A stretch of 64,000 nt of DNA, taken from assembly GCA_947396885.1 (NCBI GenBank), contig OX377204.1:41501975-41565974 (forward strand), in the 5' to 3' direction. The translations under genes were made by a program, and so were the position numbers. The stretch is from Heligmosomoides polygyrus polygyrus. Taxonomy: Eukaryota; Nematoda; Chromadorea; Rhabditida; Heligmosomidae. Each line of letters opens with the position of its first letter. Within the stretch, counting starts at the first letter, position 1. The notes beneath the pieces are model-generated. The model did not search any database. It saw only the letters and a list, made by a program, of their open reading frames with translations, and was not told the origin of the DNA. Positions 1 through 13,200 of the stretch are shown here, piece by piece.

Positions 1-724
1 TGTTCTGGGTTGAACACAACAGTGTTTATGGCCACATGTGGAGTTCTGCGCGACTAGAAGCTTTGCTATTTTGCGTGCTCTACGTGCATGATTGGAATTT
101 TTCGCCGTTATTCCATGGCTTCAAGAATTCGGTGTCAGTCTTTGAGTTGAGGGTGAGGAACTGTTTTCCCTTGCGAAACGGTGAATGGTCGTGCCTCTCC
201 CGCTTCTTGTCAAGTGAATTCCTTTTATCAGTCGAAGGAGCAAGGAGCCCAACGCAACCCGCTGTGGCAGGCTATACATAAGACTAGAGAAAATGAGAGG
301 TTATAAAGACACTGAAATGTGTCTCCCTAATAAACCTCCAGTACTGATCTGTCCATAAGGACTAATGCTTTGCTGGAGAGAGACGGACAATAAAGAAGGT
401 CTGAGGATGGACCGCTTCTACGCCCTCATTTCTTGGAATCATCATATTTATTCCCGTAGAAAGTAGCGGTTTCGGTGCGTCTCGATTGTGACTTGCAGGA
501 AGTCCTACTCTTTTGGAACATGGCCTTCTTGAAATTCAGTATCCATCTACAGCAAGGTTCCGCAACAATCGGCTAGCTCTGGAGACGCAGACGACGAGCG
601 TGTTTTCTCATTCGGGCGCTGAGTCAGCTCGCTCGCCCGTAGCGCAGCAGGAGTGTCTATTTCTCTGCGCTCTCGCCATCCCGCTGCTTTGGTTGACCTT
701 TGCCCGTAGACGCAGAAAAGGCCG
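1..724. other. Unassigned sequence at window start
   Basis: No gene is recognised. Two AATAAA hexamers (329-334 and 389-394) could be the polyadenylation signals of a gene lying upstream of the window. Frame 1 is open from base 1 to a TAG at 55-57, which would fit a terminal exon, but 18 codons are too few to judge. Confidence 0.3.
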
Positions 725-910
725 GACCATTCCGGGTGTGTAGCTATACAAACGATTCGTATGCGGCGGCGCGGCGACAGAGGCCGCTCAGCGCGACGTC
801 CACGCCGGCCGATGCGTTGACCTCGTCGCGCGGGCGGGGACCGCCGCCGTGACGCGACGAATGCCAATTATCGCTCAGGAGGCCTATTCTGCTGCCGCTT
901 TATCCAACTG

Positions 911-1790
911 CAGGGTGTCTCAAAAAATGTATACACTGTTTGAAGGTGATAACTTTGCTCACAGTAGAGGTACTGAAGAAGTTAAGAGCTCATATGAAAG
1001 CTTAAGAAAATGGAAATTTTCTGACATATGAGTGGTATGGATTGCGCCGTGCACTCGTCTGAAATTTTGCGTTTTACACTCGATTGATTGTGCTTCGCTT
1101 GAATACTTGCTATAACTTCTTCGCAAAGTGATCGTATCGATTGATTTGTGCTTCTTTTAAGGTTTAAAGCTCAAAAACACTCTTCTGATTGCGAAAAATG
1201 CAGAGTATCTTAAAAATGCAGGTACTGTTTGAAAGGTCCTAAAATTGCTGCTGGTGAAGCTTTTGGAAGATGTTTGAGAATCATATGAAAACAAAGATTA
1301 ACGAGATTTCTGTGGCGCGTAAATAGTCAAGATCGCGCCATGCCCCCGCCCTAAATCTTGCATTTCAGACTCGATCGATTGTGCATGGGTGAATGCTTGT
1401 TACGTTTAGAACTTGACAATTATGTGTAAGACAAGTGACATGCGGGGTTGCTAATTGCACAAAATGTGAGCAGGAGCCCCATTTTCCAAGACGGAATTTG
1501 TGGACTGATGAAGCAACATTCAAGCTGAATGGAGAGGTTAGTCGCCATAGTTGCAGCTCCTGAGCAAAGGAAAACGTTAAAAGAAGCACAACACAGGTTA
1601 ATCTGGCCAATTAGTAACAGGAGAAAAACAAAGTAACAAGCAACAACCGCATGGAGCAATTCATACCACTTATATGTTTAAAAAATTCCATTTTCTTAAG
1701 CTTTCATATGAGCCCTTAACTTTTCAGTACATTTACTGCGAGCGAAATTATCACCTTTCAAACAGTGTATATATTTTTTGAGACACCCTG
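911..1790. mobile_element. Mariner/Tc1-type relic with ~105-bp TIRs
   Basis: The terminal inverted repeats run 911-~1015 and ~1685-1790. Both begin CAGGGTGTCTCAAAAAA and match closely over about 100 bp. The interior at ~1495-1545 (+) still encodes WTDEATFKLNGEVSRH, a strong likeness to the catalytic-region motif (W-x-D-E-A-x-F) of Tc1/mariner-superfamily transposases. The rest of the transposase is gone. A clean TA duplication is not visible, so the ends may have eroded. It sits inside the larger 734-3995 element. Confidence 0.75.
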
Positions 1791-2384
1791 TATTCTAGAA
1801 TTCGAGGAAAGCTGAAGAAATTTATGAAACCGCCATAACCAGTAAAGCTGCCATGACAGAAACGTAGAAGTCGAATGTCGCTATGACCGTGGTTTGTTTA
1901 GAGAATTTGCGAAGCGAGATTGCCTTGTGCTTGAGGTCGCACGGACACTTCATGGTTAGCAAGTTAAAGCAGCAATCAGCACAAAATTTCCCAGTTGGAA
2001 TCCTTTGTTCAAATCTCGGAATATCAACTTCCCCTCATTAAACTTGCAAGGACATCTACGGATCATCGATCCAATACCTGCAAGGAATAACGACAAAGAG
2101 ACGAAATCTATGGTGGCAGCTTTAAACACCGCAGAAGGCAGTATCTGAGACGTCAATGAACTAGGAATTAGGAGCGTGACGAGAGATGTTACCTACTACG
2201 ATCGGACAGACACATACATGCAAGAAGTGTTGACTGACCAGGCTCACTTGTTGCCCTAACACAATTTGATGTGCGAACATACATCAAAGCGCCACCCGGA
2301 TGCCGACTGCCTGAGGTAAGTACTAGCCAGCTCATAGTTTCATTATAAATACTCGAGACAACGGCGGCACTTTTATATACCTTG

Positions 2385-3815
2385 TTGTATCCTACTATAA
2401 ATAAAAGAGTATTGTGTGTGTTTCTGTCCTTACGTCCGTCCGTCCGTCCGTCACAATTGGAGTGGGGGCACGGCGTATTGGCGATTCTCAGAGATTGATG
2501 GCAATCGAAACCGGCCAGAAACTCCATCCCTCGGGTAATCGAGGTCGCTAAACACGAATCTGGAGTTTGTTTTTGAAGTATCGATCGCCATCAATCGATA
2601 CTGATCAAATTGTAGAATTTTATGGATGTTGTTCAAGCGGTCCGAAACTTTAGCCTTGATTTTATGACCACTTCCAACATCCTTTCACATGTTATATTGA
2701 TTCCCCCTGTTAAAACCTCGTTTGCGACCTTGTCATTAACAAGAGACCGTCGGCTATTTAGCGCGCAATGGAGGGTCCGAAAGGTCAATTAATGCCTAGC
2801 ATCGGCACACATTAGTCGATTTCCTCCGGCAATGCAAAAAAAAAGGAGTGGCGCAAATAGGGTCCGGCTGGGGAGGTCACCCCTTACTCAGTGGTGTACG
2901 CCTTGGTAAGAAGGCATATATAGTACAGTTACTTCATAAATGGCCTACCTCAATTCACTGTAGGGGTAGAAACACACTATTGCTGCAAAAAGTTCCGGTT
3001 TCAAAAAGCAAATAGGGCTGTAATACATGGTAACACCCCCAGACCCTATTTGCGCCAAAAGAGTAAGTGGACTTACCAAAATGGTAAGAATTATATCCTT
3101 CCCAGCCGTGAGAGCGAAAAAATCCAACATTTTTGAATGCTATGAAATATTCAGAGAATCATCATTTCATTATAACGGGGCAAGGGTATTAAAAATCTTG
3201 TAGAGTCTATAAATACATATATATAAATATGCTGAAGTTTCCAGCCGCTGTCGATCCCCATCAATCGTTACGTATCGCCAATACACCGTGCCCCCACTGC
3301 AGTTGTGACGGATGGAAACACACAGTACACTTTTATATATAGTAGGATCAACAAATTGATCAATACCGGTTGACGGCAATCGATACTCCAAAAAAGAACT
3401 TAAGATTCGTGTTCAGCGACCTCGACTACCCCAGGGCTGAAGCTTCGGACCGCTTGAACGACATCCATAAAAAACCTACAATTTGATCAATATCGATTGA
3501 TGGCGATCGATAGTTCAAAAACGAATTCCAGATTCGTGTTCAGCGACCTCAATTACCCCCAGGGCTGAGGTCTCGCACCGCTTTAACGATATCCGCGAAA
3601 AATTGATGATTTGATCAATACCGGCTGATGGTGATCGATACTTCAAAAACGAACTTCAGATTCGAGTTCAGCGACCTCGACTACCCCCAGGGCTGAAGTT
3701 CCTAGCCGCTGTCGATCACCATCAATCGTTAAGTACCGCCAATACACCGTGCTCCCACTGCAGTTGTGGCGGACGGATGGAAACACACGTTACACTTTTT
3801 ATATATAGTACTAAA
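2385..3815. repeat. Inverted cluster of ~127-bp satellite-like units
   Basis: A unit containing the palindromic core ATCGATTGATGGCGATCGAT (or variants) and the phrase GTTCAGCGACCTCGA is present once at 2450-2640 in one orientation. It occurs as about three tandem copies in the opposite orientation at 3358-3740, with unit starts near 3358, 3485 and 3613 (127-128 bp apart). The outer edges on both sides carry TCCGTCCGTC-type and TATATATAGTA sequence, again inverted. The arrangement is therefore a large imperfect palindrome with a MITE in the middle. A further copy lies at 27560-27745. Confidence 0.75.
2850..3056. mobile_element. MITE, GGCGCAAATAGGGTC family, copy 1
   Basis: A 207-bp element has inverted ends GGCGCAAATAGGGTC at 2850 and GACCCTATTTGCGCC ending at 3056. 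Copies 2 and 3 lie at 20555-20932 and 37195-37420. It has no coding capacity, and the target duplication is not clear. Confidence 0.7.
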
Positions 3816-4240
3816 CCTACCTTCAACGTCATACAGCACCCCTACACCAACATTGGACCTCGTCGCGTCCGCCGCGCTCGACACGGCCTCTGCGGCAGTG
3901 GCGGCCGACCCTCTGACAGCTGCCGCGCCCGTTGCCGCGCTGACTGACCTCATGCCGCAGACGCGACAATAAATCGTTTGTATAGCTACCCCCCCGACCA
4001 TTCCGTCTGGTGGCTACCTTCCGCGCTCGGAACCGCGCTCGCAGGGGCGAGTAGTCCGGCGTCCGTTGCTTGCTCTTGCATTACCTCCTCAATTCAAGGC
4101 AAGAAAAGCGGTTCATATGTTGATCAAAACAGTTCCACTTAGAGGAGAATGCAGATCGGCACTTAGCAGGCTGGTGCGCGCATCGCACCGGCAGCGCATC
4201 TTAAAACGAGTGACGATGTCTTGTCTTTAGTTGTAGCCGT

Positions 4241-4252
4241 TCCATTTCAGAT
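4241..4252 (+). promoter_or_regulatory. Probable trans-splice acceptor of EF-Ts gene
   Basis: The pyrimidine-rich TCCATTTCAG ends at 4250, two bases before the ATG at 4253. No upstream exon is needed. This matches the nematode spliced-leader acceptor consensus and fixes the start codon. Confidence 0.65.
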
Positions 4253-7200
4253 ATGTTGTTGCGGCAGCTTTTCCGTGGGCGAACACCGCTTTCGCTGATC
4301 ATACGTGGCCTCTCTTCTGCGACTCCACAGCCCAGCGTTAGTGTCGACAAGGAGGTAAACAGTGGTTGCACTCTAAAATGTGGCTTTGTACGGAGTTCAA
4401 AACGGTATGGAAACATGGGAAGCCCTGCGGCTACCTTTTTACCATTACCTAGGACCTTATTGTACGGTGAGCTCTATACGCTTAACCTTTAATCACCTTA
4501 GTACCTGTGTAGTGTTCACTGCTACCCACAGTTGCAAACTAAATGGAGGAAAGGCTTGAATTGAAGGTTAGGACGGTTTCTTAGGGCTCACACGCCGTTA
4601 TGCACAAGGCTTCGTACTAGTGTACCATGTTTTCAAATGGCTACCGTAATAACAATCGTTGCCGGAGCATTACGTATCCGTTGTAAGTGGCGTGTAGTGG
4701 CGCTCTACCCCCCCCCCCCCCGCCCTTTAAACGGAGGCGTGGCAAATGTCTGCGTCTCCACTGCCTCGTAAGGCAGCCACTGGGCTCTCGAGCAAGCCCA
4801 GGGGTTGGGGTGAGCGGGGCAGGTGGACGAGGGGTAGAACGCTCGACCCCTTGTAAAACGATTCTGTCGAATGCACTCCCGAATGGTTACCGTATACCGG
4901 TTAGTGATGGAGCGCGAAAACTGATAGAAAGCCGGGCTAGCCCAACTCTTGGAAAAAGTAAAAAACCTGCAACTTCTTGCTAGCTAAAATTCTTAATAAT
5001 ATCGCGTTGTTTCTACCCTCACATCGTTTGCCATTTCACATCACCGCCCTTTCAGTGCCTTTGAAGCATTTCGTAGTCTGCGTCTGATTCCTTCGCGTCG
5101 TTTTTCGTATCTGAGGGATTTCAGACCATTTTCTCTCACTGTGTCATCCCGTAGTTACTTTCAACTAAACGCGCTGACGACCTTCGTAATTCCTTACGCT
5201 TGTATGGAATACTTCACGAAACTCGTCATTTTTGACAATTTGGCGGCGTTCATAGAGTAAGGACGTGATGTACGCGAGAGAAAACAAACAAATTGGGCAA
5301 CAGCGAAGGAAGACGGCGTGCATCACTACCATGCGATTGATAGCAAGAGTGGACTAACACACTCACCTGAACACGTCGAAAGTTGAAGAAAATATTTAGC
5401 TTTTGAACAAAAGCGAATAAATGGCTAGCTTTAGCTTAATCCGGTAATATATTCTCCACAATTATAAACAACCTTTGTCCAACGTACACGCAAAGATTGG
5501 ATCCCCTCTTTAAAGAAATGAGCTGACCGCGAATCGAGGAAGTTGGTCACCCAAATCCGGATTTCGTCGTAGTCAGGTAACATTTTCCCATCCAAGGCGT
5601 GCTGCATCGAGCGGAGTATGTGGCAGTCGGGTGGGGCAATGTCAGGACTGTAGAGCGGATGGGGCAAAACGGTCCAACCAAGTTCCTCAATTTTCTGCTG
5701 AACGACTTTTGCGATATGAGGCCCTGCATGAGCATGAGCATGCTGTAAGTTGGTACAGGACGTGTCAACTCGATTTGGATTTTGATTTGGAGCAGACAAG
5801 CTCTACTGCAGGCACCGGCTCCGATCTTGTCGGAGAAGCTTCAACGGTAGTTCGTGAAGATCGTTATTCAGAGTAGGCGCTTGTCTTTCGTGCCCTTCGT
5901 CTTCAAGAGCTTCGGCACCGGCGGTAAAACGCTGGAACCACCGCTTATATTTGAAAAAGACATTTCCCCAAAGGCAGCCATCAACGAACGAGCGATTCCG
6001 CAGTGAATTTCTTCAACTTGAAGTCGTAGAGCAGGCACACGCGCACAATCATTTTTTGGTCCATTGTACTCTGAAGGCTATAATTTTAGAAACCGATGAA
6101 GGAATAAAGTAGGAAAAATAGGAAAAGTAGAGGAAACCAGAAATGCATGAAACGATGAAACGCCGCGAAAAACTAATCCTAAGTGAGCTCACAACCGATG
6201 AGAATAACTGTGAAAAGAAGGCCACAATGTATGCGATATTCCGTGTGGGACAACCTAATAGAACTTCCTATTTACTCTCATCACTAAAGCAGTGCTTGTT
6301 TCAGGCTCTGATGAAGTTGAGGAAACGAACCGGCTATAGCTACGTGAACTGTCGGAAAGCTCTAGTTCAGTTTGGTTCTGAGAATCTCGCTCAAGCAGAG
6401 GAATGGTTGAGGGAGAGAGCCAAAACCGAAGGATGGGCCAAGGCAGCCAAGTACGTAGGACTTCCTTGGTAATTTGCAGCGTTAAGTGGGTCCATTTTAT
6501 CAGCTGATTGTTACTTACCATTAGCTGCTAAGATAGTAGCATTCAGACTCAGTGGCCGTGCCACAACTCAAGGTCTAGTTGGTGTGAAGTCCACTGGGTC
6601 GTTGGCCGCTATCGTTGAACTCAGCTGTGAGACAGACTTTGTGGCGAGGGGAGAGAGTTTCAAGAATTTGGTGAGACATCAGATTTTGAGCTATGCCATG
6701 CATTGCTTATGCTTGACTATCCAGCACCTCTTCACCTGGTCCTAATTGTCATTTATCGGTATATTTCAGCTTGAAAAGCTAACTGAGTCAGTGCTGGAGC
6801 ATATGCGGAAGAACATACCAAAAGACATTCCCAGGAAAATTCTTGCTGTTGATCTCGGTACGTTTTTTTAGTGAAACATGCTATGCTGTGCTGAAGTACA
6901 TGCTAGGCTCTGACAGCTGTTTTTCAAATCTGACTTTAACTTATCAAATGGTGTGGCTGTTTTGCTTAGACAATTATAAACGGTGGATATCAGGACTGGC
7001 TCACCGTAGGAGACTTTGCTGTCTGCGTCCTCCTACAAGAATCTGAGGGGCGGTCTTTATGTACGAATGGTCGTCGCGCCCGCGACGACGACTGTCGCGT
7101 GCGCGATGAGCTCCGCTGCGGTCGTTGGAGCTGTGCCTCATGACTTGCTGCAGACGCTAGGTTTGAGTTGTTGATATCCCCTCCTGCTGTTGCAGGAGCT

Positions 7201-10200
7201 GCGGGAAAACATGCTCTGGTTCAGAAATTGAGTTCGAGTTATAAAACTAAGTAACGTTCTAATGCTCAATTTTATTTATTATTATTATTTATTTCAACAC
7301 GAGTGTTGCCACCGTGTGTTAGCACAATGCAGGACCATTGCAACACAAAACGCACCAGTGTAAAAAATCATTCAAAGGTTATAAAATGCTAAAATGCAAA
7401 ATTCTAAAACGAGTCAAACAGGAACCGAAAAAAGGAGAAGAGAGAACTAGACATGAAGTAGAACAATAGAGAGAACCAAACACAAAAGAAACTGTCACTT
7501 CCTTCCCAGATCCGAAGTAGAACTAGCCAGGACAGCGCTGGAATATCTCTTTGCCGTAGCTGGTTTCATGCTAAGAAGACCCTTGGCCACCAACCGATTG
7601 AAGGTGGGTAGGACTCTGTTGGTGAAGAACCGAGACCTGGTACATGTCCTAGCAAATGAACGTCTAAGTTTGGTAGAGCCACCACGAGTGACCGAGGAAT
7701 TAGTTACAACAAAAAAGTCATTGGGATTCAACTGCACTAAACCGCACATGATCTTATATGCCATCACGACGTCGTGAATGCCTCTCCTACTCTCAAGGCT
7801 AATAAGATTAAACAACTTGCAACGTTCTGCCCCTCCAGGCATAGATCTATAGTCCATATTGAGGCAACGGATTGCCAACTTTCTTGTAAAGTTATTTTGA
7901 ACGCTTTCCAATAAGAGGGTATCCTTCTTGGACAGGGAGTTAAACACCGTAGTACCGGACTCCACAACAGGACGGACGTATGTTTTATACGCCCTTATTA
8001 AGGTGTGGACATCATTACTCCTTAGTGCTTTGAAAAGATTATATATCCGAGCGTTAGCTTTACCAACGATGTTTTTGCAATGAGAGGAGAAGGACAAGTT
8101 ATCAGAAATGATGAATCCCAGGTCACGAACATTCTTAACTACTTTAAGTCCGACCTCACCAATTTTATAATTAGGACTAAAACGGGAGTTACCTATGCTT
8201 AAAACGTTGGACTTATTAGGGGCTAGAGGGAGACCATGCACAATCGACCAGTTGTTGACGAGATCAATAGCTGCTTGCAGTACCTCGCGATCCTCCTGCT
8301 TCTCAATAACTCTATAAATCTTCAAATCATCAGCATACATTTGAACAGAGACTCCATTGGACAAAAGCTCGAAAGGGAGATCCTGTGTATAGATGAGAAA
8401 CAGCAGAGGGGATAGCACCCCTCCTTGGGGGACACCACTGGGAGCAGGGTATACCTTAGACAGAGTCTGCCCCAACCGCACTTGGTACGTGCGATTGCAC
8501 AAAAAATCTTGAATCCATAAGATTATCCTATGATGAATACCAATTTGTTTCAGCTTGCCTATAAGACCAGCGTGAGGAACTTTATCGAAGGCTTTAGCAA
8601 AATCAAAATATACAGCATGAACTTGCGCCTTAGCATCGACAGCTCTGGTCCAATCATTAAGCGCAGAAAGCAGTGCCGTTTCAGTGGACTTGCCTCTGGA
8701 GAAACCGTGTTGACAGTCAGAAATTATTCTATGTTTGTCTAGGTGCTGCAGAAGGCGCTTCTTAAGAATTTTCTCGAATACCCTACAGAAAATAGACGTG
8801 ATACTAACCGGTCGATAATTTTGAGGGGAGCTGTAGGGAGGCTTTTTGGGAATACAAGTTATGAACGAATGCTTCCAACGCCTAGGAACATGTCCCTCCA
8901 TGTAGGAAAGGTTAAATAAATATTCGAGGGGGTAAGCAATATATGCCAGAATTCTCTTGATAAAGACCAAAGGAATACCGTCAGAGGTCATACTGTGAGA
9001 CCCTTCCCATCTGGACAGAGTTTCAACTATTTCGTCCTTGTGAAACCAGACTCCATCTTCCATGCACGGAAACAAAGAAGCATAGGGGTCAGAGAAGTTG
9101 GAAATTTGATGATAATTGTGCGAAAACGCAGCCTGAAATGACTCAGCTAATAACTCGGCCTTGTCCTCATCCTTGTGCACCGCTACACCATCAGCAGTTA
9201 CAAGGCTAGGTATGTGAAGATGATCCTTAATCCTTGCGTTGATATATTTATAGAACTTGGCCACTCGATTAGAGGCAAGTATTTTCTTTTCAGCATGTGA
9301 GTTGAATTTCCTAAGAGCCTTATGTAGCCTAAAGCTGCAGCTTTTATACAACGACCATGCCAGAGGCGAGTCATGAGTAGCTGCTGCACTCCATGCTAAA
9401 TCACGCTTAGAAATCAGCCTGGCAAGATAGCCTGGCAACCGAGGACTAGAATTGAGAAGTTTACGTACAGGGACAAAAGAGTCAATAACGTGATGGAGGA
9501 TGCTAATAAATGTTTCATACGCCTCATCAACATTTTTGGCTATCCTGAAGATGCCTAACCAATCAATATCCGATAGGTGGTCACATATTTTTTGGAAATT
9601 GGCAGCCTTAAAATCACGAACCAATCTAGGCCTGGACGGAATATTCCTAACATCAAGGGTGAATCGAATCCCGTTATGATCGCTATTACCGACCGGAGGC
9701 GCAATCTTAACATCTTTCACAAGAGAGCGTTCATTACTTAGGATAAGATCTAAACATGAATTACCTCTGGTTGACTTATCAACATGTTGCTTAAAGGAAT
9801 GGCAGTTAAAAACGTCGACGAAGCAGGAGGATGCGTGAGAGACTGTAGAGTGATTTTGCTTGGACCAATCAATATCCGGAAGATTGAAATCACCTAGCAC
9901 TATGCAAGCGTGTGAACAAGAACCAAAATCACTTATAACCTTGCTAAGCTGAAGCGAGCTAGAAAAACTGCAGTTAGGTGCACGGTAAACTAGAACAAAC
10001 CTAATAGTCCTACCGGAAAGGGTAATATCGGAAACAATTACTTCATACGCATTTGGAGAGGACTCATGAAAAACGCTGACCATGGAAAAAGAGGACCTGG
10101 CAAGAAGTAATACTCCACCTCCTTTCTTATGTGACCTATCACATCTTAAAGCCTTATAATGAGAATGAACAGCCCCTAGAAGAGGCGCAAGCTCATTAAC

Positions 10201-13200
10201 AGATTTGAGCCAGGACTCAGTTATGAAAACCAGGTCGTAGCTGCCATGCAACAGAGCCGCCTCCACTGCCTCTCTGTTCGCCACCAAGGATCTAATATTG
10301 ATTAGAAAACAGCTAACATCAGTGATGATACTCCGGAGACCGTTGTCTAGTTTACCGGTTGGGAGGAGGCGACGCAAACATTATCAACCGAATTGATATG
10401 TTCAGCATTATTAAGGCTAACAGACTGACTTACACTGACATTACCAGAGACCTGACTAACAACACGATTGAAATTCTTAGCCGAACTACTATTAGACAAA
10501 CGCTCCGCTCGCCTCCGGTCCCTTTCCTCCTTAGTGAGGGAGGGGCGGATGTAAACCCCTCGGTGAGGAAAGTATCGGAGACGAGGCGCGCGTTTAATAC
10601 ATTCCTTCTGAAACCACGACGAGGGTAATACAACTTTAAGTAAACGATTCCTATTAGGAATAGTGCGACCCATCCTATACGCAGTGACAGGACAGCACTC
10701 CAAACCAAGGTAATCAAATATTCTGTTAACACAGTGATAATCGTTCTGAGCTCTCTCAACAGGACTATCTGATAGAGATTCAGGCACACCGATGATGACA
10801 ATCGATCGATTGATCTCAACATCACTAACCGGAGATACTACATTTTGAGATTGGAAGGGAGAACTGGTAGGATGAGATACAGACTGAGATTGATTACTGG
10901 ATAAATACGAGTCAAGTCGTTGCATTAGCGCCAAGTTTTCCTCTCTAAGTCTCTTATTCTCTTCCATTAATTCGACACATCTTCTATTTAGCTCGGCCAT
11001 ATCACGTTTGCAAACAGTTAATGCATCCATGACCAGCGCTTGAAAACGTTCCATCGGCAGTGGCATGCGACGAGGTGAAGTTGAAGATGTACGGCCACGT
11101 TTTACTGGAAGTGAAGCGGAACGAAGAGGAGAAACATCGGAGGGCACAGTCGAGATCATGATTTACCGACAATCAATAACGCGGGCAGTAAGGTGCACCA
11201 CACGAGATCGATTGCCAGTAAGTCGAAAATCCGAAGCAATTTACCTGACGAGGTGGTGTAACAGACCAACACAATAGAAGTCCCCACCACTAGGACTAGC
11301 GCTGAACCAGACGGACGACGAATGAGGGAAGCAGCCGATATGCCGGAAATACACAGCCTTCGAAACTGCGAATCGAGTAGCACTTCGGGAGGAATACTAG
11401 AGAGCAGCACGTAGACCGTAGTAGTAGTCGTATAAGTGAATAATAGTCGGTAGTTGATGTAAAATTAGACGGCACCGTAGAATGATGACAACAGTGGTTT
11501 GCGGTGCGCTCTGTCGATACCGACCGCTCGCTGTCGATGACAACGTGCGAATATCTGGTGAATACCGCGGATATTTCCTCAAACTTGGGTAATTAAACCT
11601 GCTTCTTCAGGAAAAGCTGAAAATATGACACACTATCGCAGTGAAACTGAGTTTGTATACGTTCTCTAACACTTGATGTGCAAGTTTGGATGCAGGTCTA
11701 GATACCACTGGCCGCTGAAGTCACCCAATTGCGACGTCTTCTGCCGCGCTCGCCGCGCGAGTCGCCGCGTCCGCGGCGACCATTCGTACATAATGTCCCG
11801 CAGCCCAAGAATCTAGATTACGGAAAATGCAGTGCCGACTTACCGTAACCAAAATTGCGTAAGCGGTGTGTTGTGCAATCACGACACGCCCTGTTCCACG
11901 GGATTTTCACGCGATGTACGAGGAGCATGCTTTGGGAATAATTCTCCAGCTGATTAAAGATAAGAAATAGTGTGGAGTTGTCCAGATGTTTAGTATAAAA
12001 CCAGTTTTATTTGAGGAAAATCACTTAATTGTTAGTATCTTAAGGCTACCGGTTACCGAACCATAGAATTTCTTGTGTAAAATCTGGCAAACGTTTTTTC
12101 TAGTCTTCCTTTAACGCGGTTTTTTTTCTTCTTCTTGGAGTTTGTGGTTATCGTAACATCTCTATTCTCTTAATCGTAGCACAGTTGAACGGTTGTTTGT
12201 TTGTTGGTATCAGGACGAAAAGGTTAAAATAGATAAACGAAGGAAGACTAATTACTGGAATGTAAATCAAAACCATATTTGTGTCTCATTCAATGTGTTT
12301 TATGTTTTGATTATCTTCAAGGCTTTTACGTTGTGCTACCGAGTTCTCATGAACAAAGTGTAGTCGCTTTACAACGCTAAAAGAAGGAAAACGTGATGGT
12401 AGTACCGCATTTTAACACAAAAATGTGGACGAGTAGGCTGCCTGAATAATCCCACTCGAGTTTCTACATAGATTTGCGTGTAGTATGGAGAGGTAGCGCA
12501 GCTGCGGTCCAAGAGCTACCTTACGTGAGGAAATGAAGCATTGCATTACCCTCAGAAAAGGGAAAACAGTGAATTTGCCTCCAGCTTGATGGAGATGTTA
12601 GACTAACATTCAGTTTCAAGAGCACCAAGTGGAAGTACAATCCGCGGAGCACGCCGACGTGGTGAACTACTGGTGAATTTAGTGCACATTTATATCTAAG
12701 GCAGACCTAGCAAGTGAATTTACACTCTGGAATAGTTACCACTCTCCGAATTCTATATTGGAACACCTCTTACGATGCAATGAAACGAAGACGTGAGCAA
12801 ATACTTGTAGCACATAGAAGTATAAAAAAGTAAAAGACAGCCTTTCTCCATCCCTCTTGGGATCTGCCACGCACTGTACTACTACGTATTAGTGAAAAGG
12901 ATTTTTATCTCTACAATGACTTGCGGTGGCCAGCCGATGTACAACTTAGCGCTTTATCCCTCCGATAATATCGATCGGCATTGATTGCTCTCCCTGCTGT
13001 GAAGTCCTTCTGTAGACGATCATACGAGCCCTTAAGCACATTGGACGCCGTGTTCGGCACGTCTTCTGAACCCCTGCGCACAGTGGACGCCGTGTTCGGC
13101 ACTTCTTCTGAACCCCTACGCACATTGGACGCCGTGTTCGGCTCGTCTTCTGAACCACTACGCACATTGGACTCCGTAGACCTTACCAGTAATTCTGTAG

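Larger units (their letters stand above)
725..4004. mobile_element. Mutator-like TIR element with 9-bp target duplication
   Basis: The element proper runs from 734 to 3995. Its ends are inverted copies sharing GTAGCTATACAAACGATT after a short G-run. It is bounded by identical 9-bp direct repeats GACCATTCC at 725-733 and 3996-4004. A 9-bp duplication is typical of Mutator-like (MULE) elements, whereas hAT elements make 8 bp. The subterminal DNA at both ends is very GC-rich with CpG runs. There is no transposase ORF, so it is non-autonomous. The interior is filled with other repeats: a mariner-type relic, a MITE and ~127-bp tandem units. It ends only about 250 bp upstream of the EF-Ts start codon. 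The MULE assignment rests on duplication length and end structure, not on a transposase. Confidence 0.7.
7262..11600 (-). mobile_element. CR1/jockey-like non-LTR retrotransposon
   Basis: A minus-strand LINE with two ORFs, a 5' leader of roughly 400 bp (11160-~11580) and a 3' end in an A/T microsatellite (rich in AATAAT, complement of 7268-7290). Both ORFs are uninterrupted. No target duplication was identified at its ends, so the outer limits are approximate. It sits inside the innermost TIR element and antisense to the EF-Ts gene. Confidence 0.85.
7036..11814. mobile_element. Inner Mutator-like element of the nest
   Basis: The element is 7045-11805. Its inverted ends share TTATGTACGAATGGTCG followed by CpG-rich CGCCGCGTCCGCGGCG-like sequence. 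Target duplication CAAGAATCT is at 7036-7044 and 11806-11814. Those nine bases belong to the TIR of the middle element, so the insertion point is known to the base. Without its LINE cargo the element would be about 0.4 kb and non-autonomous. The end structure (9-bp duplication, GC-rich subterminal DNA) resembles the 734-3995 element. Confidence 0.75.

Noticed and set aside
1..57. Possible C-terminal exon of a gene entering from the left
   Set aside because: Only 18 codons with no splice site visible and no recognisable sequence; two AATAAA signals downstream are suggestive but not sufficient.
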